Positions 1-4,744 of a stretch of 5,218 bases of DNA are shown one piece after another. Within the stretch, counting starts at the first letter, position 1. Each line of letters begins with the position of its first letter. Below the pieces are notes generated by a model. The model made no database searches and was not told where the DNA came from. It saw only the letters and a list, made by a program, of their open reading frames with translations. The position numbers and the translations under genes were made by a program. Location of the stretch: NCBI GenBank assembly GCA_016209805.1, contig JACQVJ010000212.1, positions 1 through 5,218 on the forward strand, given 5' to 3'. The DNA is from Ignavibacteriota bacterium. Lineage in GTDB: Bacteria > Bacteroidota > Ignavibacteria > UBA10030 > UBA6906.

Positions 1-423
1 ATGACCGACCATGGGAAAGACGAGATGAAGGAGATGGGGCATGGAATGACGCGTGGCAAGGGTATGATGGGAATGATGCATGGAAAGAAAGAAGCGGAGA
101 GTGGTCATCGCATGATGGGCGAAGGCATGAAGCATGAAGGCAAGGGGATGAACAAGGAAACCATGGCAGCAATGATGGCGGGGACACATCACGTTATGGT
201 GAAACTGACGGATGCCTCAACGAAGGAGGAGGTTGCAGATGCAAAGGTTGCAATCACCTTGACGACGCCGTCGAAAAAGAGCTCTACCGTTGATTTGGTC
301 GGCATGATGGATCATTTTGGAGGAGGACTCTCCTTGGAGGAGAAAGGTGCATATCAATTGGACGCAACTGTGACAGTCAGTGAGAAGCCCTACACAAGCC
401 GGTTTTCATATGAAGTCAAGTAA
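1..423 (+). CDS. Met/His-rich YtkA-like metal-binding protein (5' end probably cut)
   Basis: The frame is open from base 1 to a TAA at 421-423 (140 residues visible). Residues 1-66 are low complexity: 16 Met and 7 His among Gly, Lys and Glu, with MMGMMH-like clusters typical of periplasmic copper/silver binding segments. From about residue 63 (HHVMVKL) to the end there is a compact beta-rich domain with 'LTDASTKEEVADAKV', a central Gly-rich turn and 'KGAYQLDATVTV'. This resembles the YtkA/FixH-like fold found in metal-related lipoproteins. No signal peptide or lipobox is visible, and an ATG at base 1 would be a coincidence, so the true start and export signal probably lie upstream of the window. 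A metal-binding extracytoplasmic role is inferred from composition and from the next genes (YHS protein, Met-rich lipoprotein). The exact metal cannot be told. Confidence 0.8.
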   Translation: MTDHGKDEMKEMGHGMTRGKGMMGMMHGKKEAESGHRMMGEGMKHEGKGMNKETMAAMMAGTHHVMVKLTDASTKEEVADAKVAITLTTPSKKSSTVDLVGMMDHFGGGLSLEEKGAYQLDATVTVSEKPYTSRFSYEVK

Positions 424-453
424 TGCGCGGCAGGAATCACATTGGGGGCAGCA

Positions 454-747
454 ATGACCAGAGACGTCGTATGTGGAATGCAGATTGAACTGGCAATGGC
501 GGCGGGAAAAAGTGCCTTCAATGGTCAGATATACTTCTTCTGTGCGCCGGGATGCAAGAAGGCATTCGACAAGGACCCCGAACGATTCGTCCGGGAAGAT
601 GGAAGGTCAGTCAATGCCGCGCTGCGGGTCAGCCCGGGGAATTGCGCCATCGGCGGAACTCCTGAAGATCGGCACGTGCCGCACAGTGGAACAATCATCA
701 ACAACACATCACTAAGGAGAGCACCATGTATCTCAAGTCGCTCGTAG
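454..747 (+). CDS. Small YHS-domain protein
   Basis: Residues 4-46 form a standard YHS domain: D-V-V-C-G-M at the start, then Y-F-F-C-A-P-G-C and 'DPERFV', giving Cys7, Cys30 and Cys34 (C-x22-C-x3-C). YHS domains occur in copper P-type ATPases and stand-alone metal-binding proteins, where the cysteines are thought to bind metal. There is no signal peptide or membrane helix, so it is probably cytoplasmic. I chose ATG 454 because MTRDVVCGM matches how such proteins usually begin, with a G-run (444-448) 5 bases upstream. An in-frame TTG at 442 has AGGA (432-435) 6 bases upstream and would add MGAA; it is a real alternative. About 50 residues after the domain match nothing I recognise, and the stop overlaps the next gene by 22 bases. 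The tail may be genuine, or may reflect a frameshift or lost stop near base 600. Confidence 0.8.
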   Translation: MTRDVVCGMQIELAMAAGKSAFNGQIYFFCAPGCKKAFDKDPERFVREDGRSVNAALRVSPGNCAIGGTPEDRHVPHSGTIINNTSLRRAPCISSRS

Positions 748-1310
748 TAGTCGCAGTGGTCGCCGGCACCGTTGCAGGATGCTCCAAGGATTCCTCGTCG
801 CCCATGGGGATGACATCACCGCCTCCGGCAAACCTCGCGGTGGATCCTGCCGATGGTCAGACAAACGTACGCCTCGATGCTTCCGTCACATTCACATTTG
901 CCAGGTCCGTTGATCGTGTAGTCGTGGAGCGAAACGTTCATCTCATCAGTGAGCGCAGTGTGGCGGACTCACTTTGTCCCGATACAACCATGATGGGTCA
1001 CGGAGGAATGGGCAACATCATGATCGACTCTTCCACGATGCGCCACATGGGCCAGACTCACGCCACAAGGGGGAGGTTCATGTGGAATAGTGACAGCACC
1101 CAATGCTATTTCAGGCCGGATTCGATGATGACTCCATTGACCGTGTACATGATTCATATGGATCCGGAGATGATGCAAATGATGCGCTCTCGAATGGGAG
1201 ACATGGGTATGATGGGAGGGCACGGATTCGGGATGATGCAGGATGACATGATGTTCCATTTCGCAACCATGGATACGTCGGGCACTGGCGGCGGCCACGG
1301 GCATCACTAA
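726..1310 (+). CDS. Met-rich lipoprotein with Ig-like (SbsA/Big_5) domain
   Basis: A lipoprotein signal covers residues 1-19: MYLK, a Val-rich hydrophobic stretch, then lipobox VAGC with the lipidated Cys19. A Ser/Pro-rich linker follows. From about residue 36 the pattern 'VDPADGQTNVRLDASVTFTF' is typical of the bacterial Ig-like domain of the SbsA/Big_5 type, and the closing strands appear at 'YFRPDSMMTPLTVYMI' and 'MMFHFATMD'. Inside and after this domain the protein is loaded with Met: 24 between residues 89 and 182, many as MM pairs, and it ends in a Gly/His tail (GGGHGHH). Cys84 and Cys127 could form a disulfide. The start at ATG 726 is supported by AAGGAGA at 714-720. It probably sits in the outer membrane facing the periplasm or in the periplasmic leaflet. 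Copper/silver binding is inferred from the Met/His content. Confidence 0.87.
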   Translation: MYLKSLVVVAVVAGTVAGCSKDSSSPMGMTSPPPANLAVDPADGQTNVRLDASVTFTFARSVDRVVVERNVHLISERSVADSLCPDTTMMGHGGMGNIMIDSSTMRHMGQTHATRGRFMWNSDSTQCYFRPDSMMTPLTVYMIHMDPEMMQMMRSRMGDMGMMGGHGFGMMQDDMMFHFATMDTSGTGGGHGHH

Positions 1311-1316
1311 GGGTAG

Positions 1317-1360
1317 AAGGCGACCTTCGTCCGAGGACGAACAGGGATGAAGGTCGCCTT
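1317..1360 (+). terminator. Strong hairpin after the Ig-like lipoprotein gene, enclosing the next start
   Basis: AAGGCGACCTTC (1317-1328) and GAAGGTCGCCTT (1349-1360) are perfect 12-base inverted repeats with a 20-base loop. A second stem, TTCGTCC (1326-1332) with GGACGAA (1335-1341), can form inside, sharing three bases with the long stem. It begins 7 bases after a stop codon, as intrinsic terminators do, but no T-run follows (CATCAGCATC). The loop contains the GAGGA ribosome site and the right arm begins at the last base of ATG 1347, so it could instead control translation of the next gene. Seen directly: the repeat. Inferred: termination or attenuation. Confidence 0.45.
1333..1337 (+). promoter_or_regulatory. 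Ribosome binding site deciding the P-II/YHS fusion start
   Basis: GAGGA lies 9 bases before ATG 1347, a normal spacing. The in-frame ATG at 1371 gives a more P-II-like beginning (MKRITAYV) but has only an AAGG 17 bases upstream, too far. The site sits in the loop of the long hairpin and in one arm of the short one, so its accessibility depends on which stem forms. Confidence 0.5.
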
Positions 1361-1937
1361 CATCAGCATCATGAAGAGAATAACCGCATACGTGAACACG
1401 ACAAGGGTCCACTGGTTAGCCGAGGAACTGGTGGCAGCCGGTGTGAAGGAGATCAGGGTGATCGAGCATTTCTCCCCCACGTCACAGATCTCCCGATTAC
1501 AGCTTTGCTGCGAGGATGATCATGTGGACAAAGTGCGAGAGATCATTCGGTATCTTGGCTCAGCCGGTGTACCTCCCGACTATGATGTTACTGTGTCCGA
1601 CTTTGATCCGACTCTTCCAAGCCAGATTCCCGTTGGCAAAAGGATGAGTGTCCTTGAAGAACCTCAGTTGGCGAGGCGTATCCGTTCTCTTTTCAAGGGC
1701 GCATCATCTAGACTGACGATTGTCTTCCTGGGCATAACGTTGAGCATCGGTGCCGTTGGCATGTTCACTCACATTCAATTGGGACGGTATCAGAGCGCGA
1801 CCGGAGAATCGGCCGAAAACGTCCGAATGGTTGTCGATTGCATGTCAGAATATGGCGGGACGACGTACTACTTTTGTTCAGAAGCGTGCAGGCAGGAGTT
1901 TTTGTACAGGCCGGAGCAATTCGTAGGGAGAGTATAA
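1347..1937 (+). CDS. P-II-like domain / membrane helix / shortened YHS domain fusion
   Basis: Three parts can be seen (numbering from ATG 1347). Residues 9-88 look like a ferredoxin-fold P-II-like domain: 'MKRITAYVNTTRVHWLAEEL' opens as P-II and heavy-metal-associated P-II-like proteins do, followed by alternating strands and helices. A basic stretch (ARRIRSLFKGASSR) precedes one membrane helix at about 122-144. Residues 159-194 form a YHS-like end with D-C-M, YYFCSEAC and 'RPEQFV' (Cys165, Cys177, Cys181). The spacing is C-x11-C-x3-C, about 11 residues shorter than in the YHS protein at 454-747, so the usual VCGM loop is cut down. The positive-inside rule puts the P-II-like part in the cytoplasm and the YHS part outside. 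No T-loop signature is evident. A role in sensing metal across the membrane is inference. ATG 1371 is the alternative start. Confidence 0.82.
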   Translation: MKVAFISIMKRITAYVNTTRVHWLAEELVAAGVKEIRVIEHFSPTSQISRLQLCCEDDHVDKVREIIRYLGSAGVPPDYDVTVSDFDPTLPSQIPVGKRMSVLEEPQLARRIRSLFKGASSRLTIVFLGITLSIGAVGMFTHIQLGRYQSATGESAENVRMVVDCMSEYGGTTYYFCSEACRQEFLYRPEQFVGRV

Positions 1938-1955
1938 TACCTGAGATCGGACAAG

Positions 1956-1991
1956 ACCTGACGCGAAACGAACGCGTTATCTTTACCAGGT
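1956..1991 (+). promoter_or_regulatory. Possible leader hairpin in the largest intergenic gap
   Basis: ACCTG (1956-1960) pairs with CAGGT (1987-1991). Directly inside, ACGCG (1961-1965) pairs with CGCGT (1973-1977) around a 7-base loop, leaving a 9-base bulge on the 3' side. It lies in the 115-base gap before the YtkA-like lipoprotein gene. The stems are short and no T-run follows, so this is a weak candidate for a leader or processing structure. Confidence 0.22.
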
Positions 1992-2023
1992 TGACTGATG
2001 AGACGGCGGAATTCGTGCGAAAC

Positions 2024-2033
2024 ATACCGGTAT
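2024..2033. promoter_or_regulatory. 10-base perfect palindrome upstream of the YtkA-like lipoprotein gene
   Basis: ATACCGGTAT is a perfect palindrome 19 bases before ATG 2053 and just before its ribosome site. Its symmetry and place could suit a small operator, but no second copy and no convincing -35/-10 pair were found beside it. It may be chance. Confidence 0.2.
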
Positions 2034-2052
2034 CAAGAAAGGAACAACTTTG

Positions 2053-2676
2053 ATGAAAATGATAATCCTCTTGTTAGCTGGGGTGCTCCTCTCCTCTTGC
2101 ATGCACGTAGGCATGATGGGGACTGGCGACGGGCATCATTCCGGTGCATCCCATGAGATGACTGCTGAGCCCGCGTTGGAAAAGGAGGTAACGGTCGGTG
2201 ATGTAAGAGCGATCGGACTGTTCCCACCGCTGAGGTTTGGCGAGGATGTGGTACTTGCGCTTAGACTGATGGATGCTAGAACGTCTGCGCCAATCTTGGG
2301 TGCGCATGTCTATCTCCATGCACAGTATTCACATCGTGCAACTCACCACGATCATGCCGAGTCACCATCCCGAATGAACGAAAGTGACCACGATATCAAC
2401 ATCGATCAGGAAGTTACGGGAAGCCCCACAGCCGGAGTTTACTCAATTTCCTACTGCTCGTCTCAACCCGGCGAACATACGCTGATGTTCCATATTACAG
2501 CCATCGGCGACAGGAAGCTTGATCCGGAGATCGTTGTCGAGGCGAGGAGGACACTTCCCTCAGAAAGTCATGGGAAACAGCATGGCATGATGGGCGGAAC
2601 GAGCGCAACGACCTACGTTGTAATCGGCGCCGCGGTCATGGGAGCCATGATGGTGGCTATGATCGTCGCTCGATGA
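2053..2676 (+). CDS. His/Met-rich YtkA-like lipoprotein with C-terminal membrane helix
   Basis: Residues 1-16 are a lipoprotein signal with lipobox LSSC (Cys16), followed by a Met/His segment (MHVGMMG, GHHSGASHEM). Residues about 50-167 look like a YtkA/FixH-like beta domain: 'DVVLALRLMDARTSAPILGA', an insertion rich in His and Asp (HRATHHDHAES, ESDHDIN), then 'TAGVYSISYCSSQPGEHTLMF'. A linker (ESHGKQHGMMGG) leads to a hydrophobic helix at about 186-206 ending in Arg207. Lipid anchoring at one end and a membrane helix at the other is uncommon. ATG 2053 is chosen because AGGA (2040-2043) lies 9 bases upstream; TTG 2050 is directly adjacent and in frame. The His/Met clusters suggest binding of copper-like ions outside the cytoplasm (inference). 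The beta domain resembles that of the first gene in the window, but the two are strongly diverged. Confidence 0.85.
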   Translation: MKMIILLLAGVLLSSCMHVGMMGTGDGHHSGASHEMTAEPALEKEVTVGDVRAIGLFPPLRFGEDVVLALRLMDARTSAPILGAHVYLHAQYSHRATHHDHAESPSRMNESDHDINIDQEVTGSPTAGVYSISYCSSQPGEHTLMFHITAIGDRKLDPEIVVEARRTLPSESHGKQHGMMGGTSATTYVVIGAAVMGAMMVAMIVAR

Positions 2677-2702
2677 GGGAGGTTTGACATCTGTTCTAAC
2701 TC

Positions 2703-2709
2703 AGGGAGA
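2703..2709 (+). promoter_or_regulatory. Ribosome binding site deciding the small Gly/His lipoprotein start
   Basis: AGGGAGA lies 7 bases before ATG 2717. It favours that start over the in-frame TTG at 2684, whose nearby GAGGGAGG (2675-2682) is only one base away. Starting at 2717 also puts the Lys/Arg of the lipoprotein signal at the very N-terminus, as expected. Confidence 0.6.
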
Positions 2710-2716
2710 AACAACC

Positions 2717-3064
2717 ATGAAACGTCTAGCTCTGGTTACACTTGCTGCGACACTTCTGTATGGCTGCAGTTCATCTTCATACGGTATTCGTGTCGTCGAT
2801 GGACTTCCCAAAGAAACCTATCTGACGTTTTCAAAAGGAAGCCCGGTAAATGTAGGCGATGTCTTCATACTCTATCATATGCAACAAGCGTCTGCAAGTG
2901 GCGGTGGTCATGGTGGTCACGGGGGTGGAGGCGGTGGACCGCTGAATCTCAAGCATGAAGTCGGACGAGTCCAGGTCGTCTCTATCGCAGACGATACTCA
3001 CGCACTTGTAAGAGTGATCTCGGGGCGGGCAGAAGATGGCCTTGATGCTGAAAGGGCCGAATGA
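2717..3064 (+). CDS. Small lipoprotein with Gly/His-rich insertion
   Basis: MKRLALVTLAATLLYGC is a textbook lipoprotein signal (lipobox LYGC, Cys17) followed by a Ser-rich start of the mature part. Residues about 40-105 look like a small beta barrel: 'GSPVNVGDVFILYHM', a loop of Gly and His (residues 62-74, GHGGHGG pattern), then 'HEVGRVQVVSIADDTHALVRVISG'. The 'vGDvf.vY ... vGrvqVv.i....a.vrvi.G' pattern resembles the SH3-like C-terminal domain of FlgT and related outer-membrane-associated proteins. That match is from memory of the pattern and is not firm. The Gly/His loop could bind metal. The gene starts 40 bases after the YtkA-like lipoprotein stop and ends 32 bases before the zinc-ribbon gene, so co-transcription is likely. 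I cannot name a specific function. Confidence 0.8.
   Translation: MKRLALVTLAATLLYGCSSSSYGIRVVDGLPKETYLTFSKGSPVNVGDVFILYHMQQASASGGGHGGHGGGGGGPLNLKHEVGRVQVVSIADDTHALVRVISGRAEDGLDAERAE
2901..2940 (+). repeat. G-rich low-complexity tract coding for the Gly/His loop
   Basis: Imperfect GGTGGT/GGCGGT units, with two near-repeats TGGTCATGG and TGGTCACGG, encode the Gly/His loop of the small lipoprotein. Many GG pairs could form a weak two-layer G-quadruplex. Such tracts may vary in length between strains by slippage; units of three keep the frame. Confidence 0.5.
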
Positions 3065-3096
3065 AGTTTTGATGGACGGTAAGAAAGGATACTACA

Positions 3097-4044
3097 ATGA
3101 CATGTAATGAATGCGGAACTGAAAACAAAGACGGTGCGCTCTTTTGCGCCAACTGTGGAGCGAAGCTTGATCGGGCAACGTCCGAAAGGCAAGGAAGTAG
3201 ATGCCCCCAATGTGGATTCGAGAATCCTCCTGAGGGGAGATTCTGTGCACGGTGTGGGGGCGAACTCAAACACCGCCACCATGGTCTTAAGCAGCATCAT
3301 CGCCAGCACGCACCACAGGAGCATCACAAGAGGAAAAACGAGCGTGTTGACACAAAACTCAAGTGGCATCCTGGCTTGGTCGTCCTCGCCCTATTGGGAG
3401 GGGCGTTTGCTCTCATCGCTGGCGTCGAGTTGTTCGTCAAGAAGGAGCCTGAACCGCCGCTCCAGATTGAGGAAACGATCAGTAGTGACCGGAAGGTGGA
3501 GACACAGCTCAATGAGATTGCCTCAAAGTTCGTGTGCTCATGCGGGTCATGCGGGGAACAACCGCTGGAAACCTGTACGTGCAATACGGCCATCGAGGAA
3601 CGACAGTTTATCCGGAACTACCTCCAATCCGGACAGACGCCGGAACAGATTATCCGAGCCCTGAACGCAACTTATGGGTGGATTGAATCCGAGTTTACAT
3701 CACTGGTTCAAGATTCCACAGAAACATCTGCTGCCCTGATCAAGAAGAATTTGATTTCAACGAACACAGGGTTGCAATTGGGGCAGGTGACCAGAGGTGC
3801 CAATACTAAACTTGCCACGCACGCAGACCGCATCGAGATTTTCTCACACTTTTCCTGTCCCTGCGGCCAGTGCGGGGTCGACGAGCTGAAGGACTGCAAC
3901 TGTCAACATCCGAAAGGTGCAACTGAAGTAAAGGGATACATTGATGGCCGAATCGCCGAGGGGAAGTATACGGTTGCACAAATCATAAATGAGATTGAGG
4001 CGAAGTATGGGGGAAGGAAAGTATACGGTCTGAATGAGAAATAG
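3097..4044 (+). CDS. Double zinc-ribbon membrane protein with two CcmH-like Cys-rich domains
   Basis: Order of parts: zinc ribbon 1 (Cys3, 6, 17, 20), zinc ribbon 2 (Cys36, 39, 50, 53), a His-rich linker (8 His between 59 and 77), a membrane helix at about 93-113, then two repeats with the same Cys pattern C-x-C-x2-C-x7-C-x-C (Cys147/149/152/160/162 and Cys254/256/259/267/269). Each repeat is followed by a helical pair ('ERQFIRNYLQSGQTPEQII', 'EVKGYIDGRIAEGKYTVAQI') and ends near 'YG'. This resembles the three-helix fold of CcmH/NrfF heme-lyase subunits, whose Cys pair handles the apocytochrome thiols. The Cys signature is not the usual LRCxxCQ, so cytochrome maturation is not shown. The repeats start 107 residues apart. 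Basic residues before the helix place the ribbons inside and the repeats outside. AAAGGA (3084-3089) lies 7 bases before ATG 3097. A thiol or metal transfer role beside the DUF2318/ABC genes is inferred. Confidence 0.87.
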   Translation: MTCNECGTENKDGALFCANCGAKLDRATSERQGSRCPQCGFENPPEGRFCARCGGELKHRHHGLKQHHRQHAPQEHHKRKNERVDTKLKWHPGLVVLALLGGAFALIAGVELFVKKEPEPPLQIEETISSDRKVETQLNEIASKFVCSCGSCGEQPLETCTCNTAIEERQFIRNYLQSGQTPEQIIRALNATYGWIESEFTSLVQDSTETSAALIKKNLISTNTGLQLGQVTRGANTKLATHADRIEIFSHFSCPCGQCGVDELKDCNCQHPKGATEVKGYIDGRIAEGKYTVAQIINEIEAKYGGRKVYGLNEK

Positions 4045-4065
4045 AAAGACGAAAGGAGAGCGACC

Positions 4066-4740
4066 ATGGCACATTTCTGTTCACAATGTGGAAAACCGGT
4101 GATGCAGGGTGCAGACTTCTGCACACATTGTGGTGCATCACTTACGGGCAAGAAAACGATACGGAAAGAATGGCAGGATAAACGTGAGAAGGTGATTGGC
4201 CAAGCAGGTGCGCCGAGCAGGAATTGGACAAGACGCCTCGTCATAGCAGGAATAATTGCTGCCGGGATTGGGTGGGTGTATATCAATATGCCCGAAGGCG
4301 GAAATGCCATCATTAAGGCGCAGCCAGCTGTCGTGACGCCAGCGAGTTACTCGGCTGCAGGTGAGCAGATGTTCGACACACCCTCGCGAGTCGAAAACGG
4401 AAAGATCGTTGTCCCCTTGGAACTAGTGAAAGAGAGGGAGTTCGTTGCATTTCACTATCAAGCTCCGAATAACCTGGTACCCCTTCTGGCGTACGTTTCC
4501 GGCGAAGGAAAGATCGTCACAGCGATCAGCATGTGCGAGCCGTGCAACTCTCAACGGTTCCATATGAAAGGAGAGAATATTGTCTGCAACTCGTGCGGCA
4601 CAACATGGAAGATCGATAGCCTTGAGCCCGTGAGCGGATCGTGCAGCAAGTATCCCCCGGATGCCGTTCCAAATACCGTCGTCGGTAATGAGGTTCAGAT
4701 CGACGAGCACCTTGTGGCTCAGTGGCACCGAAGGATATAA
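4066..4740 (+). CDS. Zinc-ribbon membrane protein with DUF2318 domain
   Basis: Residues 4-23 are a zinc ribbon (Cys5, 8, 19, 22). A basic linker leads to one membrane helix at about 57-74. Residues about 95-215 match the DUF2318 pattern: 'VPLELVKEREFVAFHY', then MCEPC (Cys157, 160), FH (165-166), VCNSCGTTW (Cys174, 177), 'SGSC' (Cys193) and YPP. DUF2318 proteins, often annotated as Fe-S-containing, sit in iron uptake operons with FTR1-type permeases, P19-like proteins, MacB-like permeases and thioredoxins (Campylobacter P19 and E. coli FetMP-Fls systems). Relatives I recall there carry several membrane helices; here a zinc ribbon and one helix replace them. The Cys-rich domain should lie outside the cytoplasm. 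AAAGGAGAG (4052-4060) precedes ATG 4066, and the gene starts 21 bases after the previous stop. Four bases separate its stop from the permease start, so it is almost certainly in one operon with it. Confidence 0.9.
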   Translation: MAHFCSQCGKPVMQGADFCTHCGASLTGKKTIRKEWQDKREKVIGQAGAPSRNWTRRLVIAGIIAAGIGWVYINMPEGGNAIIKAQPAVVTPASYSAAGEQMFDTPSRVENGKIVVPLELVKEREFVAFHYQAPNNLVPLLAYVSGEGKIVTAISMCEPCNSQRFHMKGENIVCNSCGTTWKIDSLEPVSGSCSKYPPDAVPNTVVGNEVQIDEHLVAQWHRRI

Positions 4741-4744
4741 TGCC

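Noticed and set aside
969..1412. 147-residue open frame on the minus strand, rich in His
   Set aside because: It is the antisense of the Met-rich lipoprotein: ATG codons read as CAT (His) in reverse. No ribosome site or domain supports it.
1934..1939. TATAAT resembling a -10 promoter element
   Set aside because: It overlaps a stop codon and has no -35-like hexamer at 16-18 bases upstream.
1838..2053. 71-residue + strand open frame overlapping the YHS end of the P-II-like fusion
   Set aside because: The first half is the shifted reading of the YHS region, and the rest runs through the gap with no domain or ribosome site.
2684..2689. TTGACA, a perfect -35 hexamer
   Set aside because: The bases 17 downstream (around 2707) are GAGAAA, with nothing like a -10, and the spot lies just before a ribosome site within a likely operon.
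3107..3664. 185-residue + strand open frame inside the zinc-ribbon gene
   Set aside because: It is a shifted frame of the double zinc-ribbon protein, whose own frame has regular Cys motifs and a good ribosome site.
4736..4741. TATAAT at the end of the DUF2318 gene
   Set aside because: It is made by the Ile codon, stop codon and ribosome site; the permease starts 4 bases later, leaving no room for a transcript leader.
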